Shown: in pieces, positions 1 to 7,700 of the stretch
Layout of the letters: each line of letters opens with the position of its first letter
How positions within the stretch are numbered: the first letter of the stretch is position 1
Source: a virus
Virus record (IMG/VR): IMGVR_UViG_3300035212_000044
Coordinates: 1-35,849 of that record
Strand: one strand, 5' to 3'
DNA length: 35,849 nt
Notes under the pieces: generated by a model
Databases searched by the model: none
Told to the model about the DNA's origin: nothing
The model's input: the letters and a program-made list of their open reading frames with translations, nothing else
Program-made: the position numbers and the translations under genes

Positions 1-231
1 AAACGTGTAGACCTCGGACGGCTGAAGCGTCTTGGTCTTGGTGATCAGGTTGCTGTTGCCAGCGGAGCCTGCCAGGGTAACCAAGTTGACCGAGATCGTG
101 GCAGCACTGGCGCTGTAATTGGTCGCCGTAAACTTGTCGATGATCGTGGTCACGCCGGTTGCGGTGTACTGGGTTGTCTGGCTGTTTGCAACATCTTTCG
201 ATGGCACAAGGTTTTTAACGGTGACTGTCAT
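1..231 (-). CDS. Structural protein, N-terminal part (cut by the window edge)
   Basis: The ATG at 231 overlaps the stop of the 303-aa gene as ATGA. It opens a frame of 77 codons that runs off the window start without a stop. The protein begins MTVTVKNLVPS and is rich in Thr, Val and Ala, in the style of small beta-rich phage virion proteins. The partial frame at the other window end (35772-35849) finishes with GTATAINMRVSGREVT. Joined across the ends it continues in frame, and from memory of related phage proteins it supplies the expected C-terminus. The two pieces are therefore probably one gene of about 100 codons. Its exact function is unknown; a head or tail surface protein is a guess from the neighbours. 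Confidence 0.75.
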   Translation of the reverse strand, partial: MTVTVKNLVPSKDVANSQTTQYTATGVTTIIDKFTATNYSASAATISVNLVTLAGSAGNSNLITKTKTLQPSEVYTF

Positions 232-1139
232 TGGATACCCCCAATATTGTTTGAAACTGTGAGAATGATAGACGGTATGCCGGGGACAGGTGCAGTCGCA
301 GGCACGGAAAGAAGTTCAACACTCAGGCTGGTCGTTGAAAACATCATCTCAACGTAGTCGCCAGCGTTGAGGTCAAAAAAGTAGTTGAGTGACGAAAATA
401 TCTCAGCGTCATTGCCCTGAATCCTGATCTGGCTGGCGCTGTCGGGCACGTCTGTGCCGTTGAGTCGAAACCAGAAGTAGAACTCGGCCACGCCGCCTGT
501 GGTCTTGTCCAACTGAAACGAGGTGTCAAAGTTGTAGATGCCCGGTGTGTCCACGTACACCCTTGATGTTGGGGTGCCAAGATACACACCTCGGCTCAAG
601 TCCGTAGTGTTGAACGTAATCGCTTGGGCCGTGTTGATCGTGGTGGCCGTCTGAGTCGTGGTGTCGTAGAACGAGCCGTACCGCGATCGTTCAAACTCAC
701 GAGGGGCTGGGGTCATTTGAAGACCCTCGATCTGCTTTTGCAACTCGGCTGTCAGTTCAGTGCAAGGGCTTTCGATCTGCTTTTGCAACCCCTCGATTTG
801 CTTTTGCAACTCGGCTGTCAGTTCGGTGCAAGGACACTCAATCTGCTTTTGCAACCCGTCGATCTGTTTCTGCAACTCGGCGATTTGGTCAAGTGCGCTT
901 TCCTGACTTGGCTGTGTCTTGAGCGAATCAATACTGATGACGATCTCGCCAAAGTCTTCTTGGGTGGGCATGGGTGGCCCCACCTGCAAGTCGGTCAGCG
1001 ATGCGGTATTCTGGCCGCTGCCGGTCAGCACAAACAGGCTCAAGAAAAAGCGATACCACTCACGCGAGATAAGGCCAGTCTTCGGGTCCAGCAAAGGAAC
1101 CCGAGGAGGCGTGATGTTGGTCAGTTGTGCGGTTGCCAT
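228..1139 (-). CDS. Putative trimeric virion fibre protein with coiled-coil repeats and a C1q/TNF-like C-terminal domain
   Basis: 303 aa. Residues 10-36 hold a segment common at the start of phage virion proteins (P-L-L-D-P-K-T-G-L-I-S-R-E-W-Y-R-F-F). Residues 87-141 are a repeat of 22 aa (LQKQI-E/D-GLQKQIE followed by CPC or SPC) with heptad-like hydrophobic spacing, which suggests a parallel coiled-coil stalk; the Cys residues could crosslink it. The last 150 residues alternate beta-strand patterns (VYVDTPGIYNFDTSFQL, FYFWFRLNG, GDYVEMMF), resembling C1q/TNF-like trimer heads. The gene sits between the gp10-like tail protein (1-bp overlap at 1139) and another structural gene (ATGA overlap). 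A head or tail fibre is inferred; no enzymatic motif is visible. Confidence 0.85.
   Translation of the reverse strand: MATAQLTNITPPRVPLLDPKTGLISREWYRFFLSLFVLTGSGQNTASLTDLQVGPPMPTQEDFGEIVISIDSLKTQPSQESALDQIAELQKQIDGLQKQIECPCTELTAELQKQIEGLQKQIESPCTELTAELQKQIEGLQMTPAPREFERSRYGSFYDTTTQTATTINTAQAITFNTTDLSRGVYLGTPTSRVYVDTPGIYNFDTSFQLDKTTGGVAEFYFWFRLNGTDVPDSASQIRIQGNDAEIFSSLNYFFDLNAGDYVEMMFSTTSLSVELLSVPATAPVPGIPSIILTVSNNIGGIQ
717..881 (-). repeat. 66-bp in-frame tandem repeat encoding a 22-aa coiled-coil unit
   Basis: Two full copies and one half copy of a 66-bp unit lie inside the 303-aa fibre gene. They encode AELQKQI-(D/E)-GLQKQIE-(C/S)-PCTELT twice, then AELQKQIEGLQ. The copies differ by only a few bases, so the expansion looks recent. 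Copy number is expected to vary between relatives and would change stalk length. Confidence 0.85.
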
Positions 1140-2782
1140 TACGCGACAGTCGGACTGAGGATAAGTTCAGCACCCATGATGGCAATCTTCACGGGGTCAG
1201 TGCCCGACAACTCGTACACCCGGTCACGCAGCTTGAGCGTCATGCCCAAGCGCCTCCAAAATGTACGGCGTCCATAAGCACCGATTGGACCCAAAGATGT
1301 CCAGTGCTCGTTAGACCATGTGTGTCCACCGTCATCGCTCCAGCGCAGCATGACTTGGGGGTCGTAACCAGGTGCAGCAGAATAACCAATGGTTGACAAC
1401 ATCATGGGCGGCACAAACGGCACGGGGTAGGCGGCTGCATCAACCAGCGGCTCAAAACCATCACCCGCCTCGGTGGTCAGCACTTCGCCCGTTTCGGCAG
1501 TAATTTCGTTTTGCACGTACTCGGCAATCAAAATGTCGCCGTTTTCAGCCGTTAATTCTTCCGCATCGTAGGCGGGGTACAAGTTCAAGCCAACACCTGC
1601 TTCACAGTTAAGCTGAAGGCTGTGCTGCGCAGTGCGTTTGAAGTTGTTCTGGCCCGTAGGCAGTGCCCGCCATGTGCGATACCACTTTTGAATCTGGCCG
1701 TTGTCCGAGTAATCCTCAAGATCAAAGGCGTAGATGTTGCCAGTCTGAAAGTCACCGACAACAATCTCGTTGTTAAACGCCATTTGGCAGTTGCTGCGGT
1801 GACGGGTAAATTGCCCATTCTCAAACCCAGCCCGTTCGTGCCATGCCTGCGTTGCCACGTCATACACCCATGTGGTGTTGGCCGATGGGAAGATCAGGAC
1901 GTAGAAAGCGTGACCGTCTTGCTGGTACGTGTACCCAAAGGCGTCAGTGATGTCGTCGTACTGCTGGATTTGCCACTCGACAGCGTGTGTCGAGATGCGG
2001 GTGCCCGTGTAGCCGTTGGCCCGGTAGACGATGCCCTTGCCACGGGCGTCAGAACCCAGCCAGAACACGCCGTTGTCGAGTTTGGCAAGCGAGTAGGGGG
2101 AGATGCAGCCAATCTCGTTAAAAGCGCCTTGGATGCGCTGCAACGGAAAGTCTGCTGTCCCGGCGTTGTACCAAACCTCGACCGAGTTGGTGCCCAGCAC
2201 CCACACTTCGCGGTGGTCAACGATCAAGGCGGTTATGTCGTCAGGCGCACCCTCGGCGCTTACAAAATCCAGCGGGTCCACGGACAGGCCGTCCAGCAGG
2301 CTGGTGATCCAAAGGCGCTGGCTGTTTGGCTCGTTGAACACAAAGTAGCCGTCCAGATAGCCCACGCTCACTGCGCCGGGAAAGTCAGGGTCGGTGATCT
2401 GCTGGAACACGTTGGTCGTGTTGTTGTAGATGTAGCTTGGCCCGTTGGCTGCAATGAACACTTGGGTTCCGTTGTCAGCGATGCTCACGGGGCCAGTGCC
2501 CGCCACGGTGCCCAGCAACGTGGGAACGTAACTGTTGGTGATTTTGAAGAACTGGTTGCCCGACACAACAAAGGCGGTGCTGCTGTCAGGCGCAAAATCC
2601 CACAGGCCACGGATTGGACCGTTGCCGATCGACGCCAGCAAGCGCAACCCTGGCGCACGGTTCAGAAACGCAGGCTCTAGTCCACCCTCGGGGATGACCT
2701 CGGGGAACAGGTTGACCATGCGGGCATCCGCAGCGTTGACACTGCGGGCCACGTAGGATGAACCGAGGATGGGCGTTTTCAT
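1139..2782 (-). CDS. P22 gp10-like packaged-DNA stabilisation / tail-closure protein
   Basis: 547 aa, against about 470 for P22 gp10. The start (MKTPILGSSYVARSVNAAD, then RMVNLFPE and RAPGLRLLASIG) is the typical opening of the gp10-like 'phage stabilise' family. The body has repeated beta-propeller-like strands such as TAFVVSGNQFFKI, GTQVFIAANGPSYIYN and HREVWVLGTNSVEVWYN. In P22, gp10 joins the gp4 ring to the gp26 needle after packaging and seals the portal channel. The gp4-like gene lies just upstream, separated by one small gene, which fits that assembly order. The start overlaps the stop of the upstream gene at 2782. The extra C-terminal residues beyond the usual family length are unexplained. 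Confidence 0.88.
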   Translation of the reverse strand: MKTPILGSSYVARSVNAADARMVNLFPEVIPEGGLEPAFLNRAPGLRLLASIGNGPIRGLWDFAPDSSTAFVVSGNQFFKITNSYVPTLLGTVAGTGPVSIADNGTQVFIAANGPSYIYNNTTNVFQQITDPDFPGAVSVGYLDGYFVFNEPNSQRLWITSLLDGLSVDPLDFVSAEGAPDDITALIVDHREVWVLGTNSVEVWYNAGTADFPLQRIQGAFNEIGCISPYSLAKLDNGVFWLGSDARGKGIVYRANGYTGTRISTHAVEWQIQQYDDITDAFGYTYQQDGHAFYVLIFPSANTTWVYDVATQAWHERAGFENGQFTRHRSNCQMAFNNEIVVGDFQTGNIYAFDLEDYSDNGQIQKWYRTWRALPTGQNNFKRTAQHSLQLNCEAGVGLNLYPAYDAEELTAENGDILIAEYVQNEITAETGEVLTTEAGDGFEPLVDAAAYPVPFVPPMMLSTIGYSAAPGYDPQVMLRWSDDGGHTWSNEHWTSLGPIGAYGRRTFWRRLGMTLKLRDRVYELSGTDPVKIAIMGAELILSPTVA

Positions 2783-3381
2783 TACGCTGCCACGCCCTTG
2801 ATGACGGCAAAGTTAAACACGGGTGTCTCTGTTGTCGTGCCGCCAGTGGTTCGGAAGGTGACGTTAAAACTGCCTGCCGCAACAGCCGTGACCATCAAGT
2901 CGTACAGGTCTGTGCCTGACTTTTGGTTCAAGATAATCACATCAGTCGCTGCCACAGTGCTGTTGGTAACGGTGAAGGTTGCCGCTGTTGCCGAACCTGC
3001 TGCGCTGAACAGCGTAATTGCACCAGTGGTCTTGTCTAGCGTCACACCTGTGGTTCGGCTGGTGATCTGCGTAACTGCACCGCCAGCACCAGTGGCATAA
3101 CCCACACCAGCCGTGCCAGAGGATGTGACCGCTGCGGTGACTGCAAGGCTTGTGCCTGTGGCTGCACCAATGACAGGAGTGACCATGACCATGCTGGTGC
3201 TGGTGCAGGCGCTGATATTGCCGCTGGTCACTGTACCCAGCACAGGCGTGACCATCGTGGGGCTGGTAAACAACAGCGTCTTGGTAAGCTGCTTGGTGAT
3301 GCCGCTTTGCACGATGGGCATAACGTCTGCTGCGTTGATGACTGTCGCAACGGGCAGTGCTGAAATGGCGATGGTGGTCAT
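2782..3381 (-). CDS. Virion-associated beta-rich protein with a shared phage N-terminal module
   Basis: 199 aa, very rich in Thr, Ala and Val, with no catalytic motif seen. Residues 1-40 (ISALPVATVINAADVMPIVQSG then TKQLTKT) resemble the N-terminus of the 141-aa protein encoded at 6966-7391, so the phage carries two versions of this module. The rest (GYATGAGGAVTQITS, GVTLDKTTGAITL, ending in FNFAVIKGVAA) matches a domain I recall from many environmental phage structural proteins. It lies between the gp4-like and gp10-like genes. A decoration or fibre role is inferred from composition and position. The start ATG at 3381 follows an AGGAG-like site. Confidence 0.75.
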   Translation of the reverse strand: MTTIAISALPVATVINAADVMPIVQSGITKQLTKTLLFTSPTMVTPVLGTVTSGNISACTSTSMVMVTPVIGAATGTSLAVTAAVTSSGTAGVGYATGAGGAVTQITSRTTGVTLDKTTGAITLFSAAGSATAATFTVTNSTVAATDVIILNQKSGTDLYDLMVTAVAAGSFNVTFRTTGGTTTETPVFNFAVIKGVAA

Positions 3382-3389
3382 AATGGCTC

Positions 3390-4100
3390 CTAGAAATTGC
3401 CTGCGTAGATGTTGAAACGCTGACGATTGGACACCAATGCGTAGGGCATGGACATCACATCGTATGGGTTGTTAATGCGCTTGAGGTTGCGCTTGCTGGT
3501 CATGGCGATGCGCTGCACCTGCGGGCTTGGCTCCACGCCAAACTCGGGTGCGATCTCCATCGCCAAGTTGTAGGCAAACGCCCGCATGTAACCTGGGGGA
3601 AAGAACAACTCGGTTGCCAGCAAGGCAGGCTGCGTCAACTCTTGCACCGAGATGAAGTGCCACTCCAGCAACTGCGTTGGCCGGGGGTAGATGTACATCT
3701 CCACGTTGGGGAACGTGTTGTTGACGAAGATGACCTGCGGGAAGGTTGATGTCGAGGTCTTGACAGCGATGCCGTTGTACTGGTCTTGGTTGATGATTTT
3801 GATGCCATACGACACGCCACTGGGGGCGCGGAAGTAGGTGCCATCATCAAGCTGGATTGGGCGGTTGCCTACAAAGTCACCAGAGGGGCCAAGGGTCTGT
3901 TTGATCTGGCCCACGGGCCAGTTGAACACTTGGTCTTGGGTGCAAAACACAGACAGACGCTCGGTGTTCCACGAGTCGATCATCTGGTTCATTGCAGTCA
4001 AGGCATCCTGACTGGTAGCCGCTGACGCCGTTTCACCTTCGGCAAGAATACCGAGCAGCCTGAGTGCTCGGTTGATCTGGTCGCCAGCGGTATAAGCCAT
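3390..4100 (-). CDS. P22 gp4-like tail accessory / portal-closure protein
   Basis: 236 aa. The N-terminus (AGDQINRALRLLGILAEGET, then ALTAMNQMIDSWNTERL) is the helical signature of the gp4-like head-to-tail joining family. The second half has the matching ELFFPPGYMRAFAYNLAMEIAPEFG and SKRNLKRIN segments. P22 gp4 (166 aa) binds the portal after packaging and is the platform for gp10. This protein carries an extra middle beta-rich segment (residues about 65-150), as many non-enterobacterial relatives do. It lies one small gene downstream of the coat and decoration genes and just upstream of the gp10-like gene, in the same order as P22. Confidence 0.85.
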   Translation of the reverse strand: MAYTAGDQINRALRLLGILAEGETASAATSQDALTAMNQMIDSWNTERLSVFCTQDQVFNWPVGQIKQTLGPSGDFVGNRPIQLDDGTYFRAPSGVSYGIKIINQDQYNGIAVKTSTSTFPQVIFVNNTFPNVEMYIYPRPTQLLEWHFISVQELTQPALLATELFFPPGYMRAFAYNLAMEIAPEFGVEPSPQVQRIAMTSKRNLKRINNPYDVMSMPYALVSNRQRFNIYAGNF

Positions 4101-4101
4101 T

Positions 4102-4350
4102 TCAGTTTCCTTCGGATTCGTCGCTTGCCGAAGTCAGAAAAGAAGGGACTTCGTTGGGCTGTTCGACAGGTTGATCGGTCACTTTGCGAGTGTACTTGCG
4201 CTTTGGCGCTTCGACTACCGGCTCGGATGCCACCTCGACAGGTGTGTCAGGATTGTACCGTGTCCAGCCGTTTTTTTCATCCATCTCAATTTCAGCTTCG
4301 TTGGTAGCAACTTTGGCACCAAACTCAGGGTGTACGAGGATAATGTTCAT
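4102..4350 (-). CDS. Small conserved phage protein of unknown function
   Basis: 82 aa. The N-terminal 30 residues (MNIILVHPEFGAKVATNEAE, then a GWTRY segment) look folded. The rest is Pro-, Glu- and Lys-rich and probably disordered (PKRKYTRK, DQPVEQPNE). A similar N-terminus occurs in small proteins near head-to-tail genes of other phages, as I recall. It starts just after the terminator-like hairpin at 4366-4389 and ends one base before the gp4-like start, so it may be the first gene of a tail-closure sub-operon. No function can be assigned. Confidence 0.7.
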   Translation of the reverse strand: MNIILVHPEFGAKVATNEAEIEMDEKNGWTRYNPDTPVEVASEPVVEAPKRKYTRKVTDQPVEQPNEVPSFLTSASDESEGN

Positions 4351-4365
4351 TCAAATCTCCATGTG

Positions 4366-4389
4366 AAAACGGGGCCGAAGCCCCGTTTT
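4366..4389 (-). terminator. Intrinsic terminator after the 142-aa virion gene
   Basis: Perfect 10-bp stem (AAAACGGGGC / GCCCCGTTTT) closed by a four-base loop. On the minus strand the loop reads TTCG, a very stable tetraloop, followed by a short T run. It lies 16 bp past the stop of the 142-aa gene and before the 82-aa gene. The symmetry means it could also stop plus-strand transcripts. It probably reduces read-through from the coat region into the tail-closure genes. Confidence 0.8.
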
Positions 4390-4405
4390 ACCAGTTGCTC
4401 AAGAA

Positions 4406-4834
4406 TTAAGCAACGCGATAGATTGAGTACGCTGCGTCACCTGTTTTGCGGAAACGGAACGTACCAGATGTGTTGCTGGTTTTGGTCAGCGAATCTTGGA
4501 TCGTGTCGTTACCAACAAGGGTGTTGCCCGTGCCAGCGGTGAAGACCACATCGTTTGCTGCATTGTCACCAAGGTTGATGAAAGCGCAGTCAAATGTTGA
4601 GCCAACTTTAAGGCTGGGGAACGCAGCGTCAAGCAATGCGCCTGTGGGGAATACATAGGCTCCAGCGTCTGTGCCGCCTGAGTCCATAGTACACACACCA
4701 GCAGCCAAATTGTCTGCTGTGATGGTGACAGCCGCGCCAGTCAAAGCAACTGGAGTGCTGGTGTTGGAGAAACTAATTTCGCCAAGATTGCCGTCACCAA
4801 CTTGGTAACCGCCTGCGCCGTTTGGGAGTGCCAT
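4406..4834 (-). CDS. Putative head decoration protein
   Basis: 142 aa, rich in Gly, Thr, Ala and Asn with alternating beta-strand patterns (TPVALTGAAVTITADNL, NDVVFTAGTGNTLVG, GTFRFRKTGDAAYSIYRVA). No membrane segment or enzymatic motif was seen. It lies directly downstream of the coat gene, where decoration or head-fibre proteins are often encoded, and it is bracketed by two TTCG hairpins (4866-4879 and 4366-4389). That arrangement suggests a separately abundant coat-decoration message. The function is inferred from position and composition only. An AAGGAAA ribosome site precedes the ATG. Confidence 0.7.
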   Translation of the reverse strand: MALPNGAGGYQVGDGNLGEISFSNTSTPVALTGAAVTITADNLAAGVCTMDSGGTDAGAYVFPTGALLDAAFPSLKVGSTFDCAFINLGDNAANDVVFTAGTGNTLVGNDTIQDSLTKTSNTSGTFRFRKTGDAAYSIYRVA

Positions 4835-4865
4835 GATAATTTCCTTTTAAAGTGGTTTGAAAGCA

Positions 4866-4879
4866 GGGGCCGAAGCCCC
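4866..4879 (-). promoter_or_regulatory. TTCG hairpin between coat and decoration genes
   Basis: On the minus strand the sequence GGGGC-TTCG-GCCCC folds into a short, very stable hairpin just after the coat stop codon. No T run follows, so it is probably not a full terminator. A 3'-end stabiliser or partial attenuator that sets the coat-to-decoration ratio is more likely. Confidence 0.55.
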
Positions 4880-4888
4880 CGGTTCGAT

Positions 4889-6088
4889 TTAGCCGAAGAT
4901 GCGGCAAGCCATTTGTGGACGAATGGTGTTGAAGCCATACAACACGTCAACACGGCAAGGCATACGGTCGTTGTTGATGTCGTACTGACGAACAACACGC
5001 AGGCTGATACCGTTGTGAACGGCACGGCTTGCCATGTCAACGCCTTGTGGCAGCAACAGGTCGGCGGTAGCGAATGCGATGGCATCCTTGTGGTACACCA
5101 AGTTCTGGGGGAACGAACCACTAGCGGCACCAACGAAGATGACAGCTTTGCCGGTCAAAGGCAGGCTGACCATAGTGCACAGGGCGTTACCAGCCGAGTA
5201 CATTGGGGCAACAGTCACAGTAGCTGTGGTAGTGCTGGTGGAGGACGAGATCGCCACGAACTGGAACAACGAACCTGTGGACTCACGAGTCTGTGGGTTG
5301 GCTGCAAAGCAGTCAGCGATTGTGAACACGTCACCAGGGTTGATGGTTTCGCCAGAGCCGACAGTCAGAGTCAGAGTGGTTGCGCCTTCAGCGGTCACGC
5401 TGGCACCAGTGGTGTTGCCAGTAGCAGCACGGGTGCCGCAGGTGTGGACCTTGATCGACTGGCTCATGTTGACTTCTTCGTAACCCAACACTTGCTCACC
5501 CATCATGCCGTTCTTGAACTGGCGCGAGATGACATCTGTGGGGTTGAAGAAACCAGACAGACCGTTGACCAAAGCAGCGTTAGCGGCAGGGTTCACGGTA
5601 GCGTAGCGAGGCGACATGGTGGCGGCGTTCTCGTTCAGCTTCTGCTGGGCTTGCAACAGCACCAGGGCGGTCGATGGGGCATTGCCGGGGGAGCCGACAG
5701 AGTTACCGACCAGCTTGTATGCGTTGGCAACGTCAGCGTCCACGGTGGAGGCCAACTGGCTGATACGTGGCTTCAAGACACGCTCTGCGAAGTCGTCCAT
5801 CTGCATGGTCAATTCAGCGGATGTGAAGTTGATGCCGATGTGCTTTTGGCTGGAAACAGTCAAAGTGGTGAACTGTTCGTTGTCGTCCTGAACTTGCAGG
5901 GCGGCACCGTCAGTGACCAAAGCGCGGTCGGGCAAACGGATACGCAGTGTAGAACCGATCTTGGCACCTGAGACAGCGAAGCTGTCGTCGTACTGACGGT
6001 TCACGTTGCGGGTGATCACCAAGTTGTTCTCGAGGATTTCGAGAGACTTGCGGGTGATCATGTCAATGGTAAGGATCGAATTGCTCAT
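4889..6088 (-). CDS. Major capsid protein, P22 coat (gp5) type
   Basis: 399 aa, against 430 for P22 gp5. The N-terminus (MSNSILTIDMITRKSLEILENNLVITRNVNRQY) and the following IGSTLRIRLPDRALV and FAERVLKPRISQLASTVDAD segments are characteristic of the P22-coat family, which has the HK97 fold. The middle (about 215-320), with tandem Thr/Ser-rich strands, would be the inserted I-domain-like region. A late FATADLLLPQGVDMASRAV segment and LRVVRQYDINNDRMPCRVDVLYG match the family C-terminus. It is preceded by the scaffold gene, as expected for scaffold-directed procapsid assembly. A phage-encoded GroES (13734-13982) may help its folding. Confidence 0.9.
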   Translation of the reverse strand: MSNSILTIDMITRKSLEILENNLVITRNVNRQYDDSFAVSGAKIGSTLRIRLPDRALVTDGAALQVQDDNEQFTTLTVSSQKHIGINFTSAELTMQMDDFAERVLKPRISQLASTVDADVANAYKLVGNSVGSPGNAPSTALVLLQAQQKLNENAATMSPRYATVNPAANAALVNGLSGFFNPTDVISRQFKNGMMGEQVLGYEEVNMSQSIKVHTCGTRAATGNTTGASVTAEGATTLTLTVGSGETINPGDVFTIADCFAANPQTRESTGSLFQFVAISSSTSTTTATVTVAPMYSAGNALCTMVSLPLTGKAVIFVGAASGSFPQNLVYHKDAIAFATADLLLPQGVDMASRAVHNGISLRVVRQYDINNDRMPCRVDVLYGFNTIRPQMACRIFG

Positions 6089-6104
6089 GATGATGATTTC
6101 CTAT

Positions 6105-6899
6105 TTAGCGGTTGCGGGTTGCCCGTGCTTTGTCGATTTGTCTTTGGCGCTCGGCAGCAATCCAGTCCGATACATTCAAAGTCTTGGTAGACCGAGGATC
6201 GGTGGTGTCAGTGACACCAGGATTGGTTGCTCGTGCGGTTACCGGACGAATCGGGTCTGGCGCAGACGATGTTTTCTTTTGGAAAGGCTCGGCAGTTAAT
6301 TTAGCCTCGACTTTTCCAATCTCACGCGCTTGCAACAGTGGCGACAAGCGAGATATGCGGTCAGCTTCCTTGGGGTTACTACCTAGCCAATAGGCCAGAT
6401 CAGGTCCAAGGTCAGACGCTTTGATGGTTTCAGCCATCGCATCGGTGACTCGAAGATTCGGGTTATACGCAACTTGGTCAAAGTCATCGTATTTAGACCG
6501 GGCTTCTTCCTCACGCTCTGCAAAGGTTTCTTCAATCTCAGCGCGTTGTTTCTGGATTTCCCGATGTTGGACCAGTTTTTCAGCCTCATCACGGATGAAA
6601 TTACCGTAGGCTTGAGGGCTGTCAAATTGATCTGCTGTCGGAATTTCCGTTGGCGTGGCTGGCACGGGTGCCTGCTTTGCCTGCTGCTCACGTTCCCATT
6701 TGCGCTGTTCTCTTGCGAGGCGCTTGCCAATCATCGCGTCGATTTCAGCCTGCGAGTACTTCTTTTCCTCTTGGGTGCTACCGTCTTGATTCTCAGCTAC
6801 TACCGGCGCATTTTGTGCATTGTCCGTGGTGGCCGTCACCTCGGGTGCTTGCGCGGAGTCAACTTCCGCTAAGGTTTGGACTTCATCAGTCATTTGCAT
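6105..6899 (-). CDS. Scaffolding protein
   Basis: 264 aa, highly charged, low in aromatics and largely helical. The acidic N-terminus (residues 1-45) is followed by a Lys/Arg/Glu-rich coiled-coil region (IGKRLAREQRKWEREQQAK; KQRAEIEETFAEREEEARSKYDDFD). A DPIRPV motif sits near residue 215, and a basic C-terminal helix (DWIAAERQRQIDKARATRNR) resembles the coat-binding helix-turn-helix at the end of P22 gp8. It lies 16 bp upstream of the coat gene. The start is taken as the ATG at 6899; a second ATG two codons later is equally possible. Confidence 0.85.
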   Translation of the reverse strand: MQMTDEVQTLAEVDSAQAPEVTATTDNAQNAPVVAENQDGSTQEEKKYSQAEIDAMIGKRLAREQRKWEREQQAKQAPVPATPTEIPTADQFDSPQAYGNFIRDEAEKLVQHREIQKQRAEIEETFAEREEEARSKYDDFDQVAYNPNLRVTDAMAETIKASDLGPDLAYWLGSNPKEADRISRLSPLLQAREIGKVEAKLTAEPFQKKTSSAPDPIRPVTARATNPGVTDTTDPRSTKTLNVSDWIAAERQRQIDKARATRNR

Positions 6900-6965
6900 G
6901 TTCCATTGGAACCCCGGTCTACTGGGCCGGTACAGTGGTTTATCTTACAACAAAGCAGCAAGGTG

Positions 6966-7391
6966 TCAAACACCCAAGTTGCCTGCCGCGATAAAGGTGT
7001 CGGCCACAGGGCTGATCAAAGAGATCACAGCATACTGACCCATTGTGCTGAACAGGCCAGAGTACGAGTTGAGGGTGGCAGCGCCAGCGGCCACTGTGAC
7101 CTTGCCCGCACCGCCTTGGATAATGGTGCAGTTAAAGCCCAAGCCAAGGCCCGTGGCGCAGGTGATCGTGACAGCAGAGCCGCTGGTGCAGTGGATCACC
7201 TTTTGGTTGTCTGCTGCGGTCAGGGTACGCGAGGTGCCCGCTTCAGTGACGATGTTGGCCGCAAGCTGGGCGGCGATCATCTGATCGACCGTGACCTTTT
7301 TGGTTGTGCTCGATTGCACGATGGGCAACACCTCTGTTCCGGCAAGCGGGGTGGTGACTGCGGTCAGTTGGGAAATTTTTAAGTCGGCCAT
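6966..7391 (-). CDS. Virion-associated beta-rich protein, second copy of the shared N-terminal module
   Basis: 141 aa. It begins MADLKISQLTAVTTPLAGTE, followed by VLPIVQS, a widespread opening of phage head-fibre or tail-associated proteins and similar to the 199-aa protein at 2782-3381. Residues 50-141 are short beta strands (SRTLTAADNQKVIHCTSG, AVTITCATGLGLGFNCTIIQGG, GKVTVAAGAATLNSYSG), resembling a small trimeric fibre domain. It lies between the scaffold gene and the 100-aa gene. A structural role is inferred. Confidence 0.75.
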   Translation of the reverse strand: MADLKISQLTAVTTPLAGTEVLPIVQSSTTKKVTVDQMIAAQLAANIVTEAGTSRTLTAADNQKVIHCTSGSAVTITCATGLGLGFNCTIIQGGAGKVTVAAGAATLNSYSGLFSTMGQYAVISLISPVADTFIAAGNLGV

Positions 7392-7394
7392 GAT

Positions 7395-7697
7395 TTAGTC
7401 CCAAATGCGGTACGGTGTACCAGTTACAGTGATTTTATATGGGGTGATTGCCTCGGGCAATTCACCGCGCATATTGACGTGCCAGCCACCGACATCAGCC
7501 ATCTCGGGGTACTCCATGCCTTCTTCATCGGTCAGCATGGTTCCTGTGGCTTTGTAGATCAGACCAATAATGTCGATCATCTGACCCTCGCCTTGGACAA
7601 CTTGATCTCCAAATTGAGCCAGCAAGCTGGTTTCTAGCATCAACCTGGTGGCTGTTGCTTCATTTGGAAACTTGAGGTGAACATCAAGAGCGTTCAT
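7395..7697 (-). CDS. Small conserved phage protein of unknown function
   Basis: 100 aa, acidic, with a clean ATG at 7697 and a 3-bp gap to the next gene. It has no Cys, signal or membrane segment. The sequence (LDVHLKFPNEATATRLMLE, DIIGLIYKATGTML, GGWHVNMRGELPEAITPYKI) resembles small proteins next to tail-fibre genes in other phages, possibly chaperone or head-associated. That is recall, not a test. It is placed between the lectin-like fibre gene and the 141-aa gene. Confidence 0.7.
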   Translation of the reverse strand: MNALDVHLKFPNEATATRLMLETSLLAQFGDQVVQGEGQMIDIIGLIYKATGTMLTDEEGMEYPEMADVGGWHVNMRGELPEAITPYKITVTGTPYRIWD

Positions 7698-7700
7698 GCT

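Noticed and set aside
1622-2680. Long plus-strand open frame opposite the gp10-like gene
   Set aside because: Antisense shadow of a recognisable gene. Similar shadows at 4802-5971, 11563-12501 and 12517-13473 oppose the coat and portal genes.
3035-3051. Further TCTAGC operator copies inside genes (for example near 3035, 7632, 8680, 31870, 33376)
   Set aside because: Only the left half matches; the right half has no GCTAGA-like sequence, and none is near a promoter.
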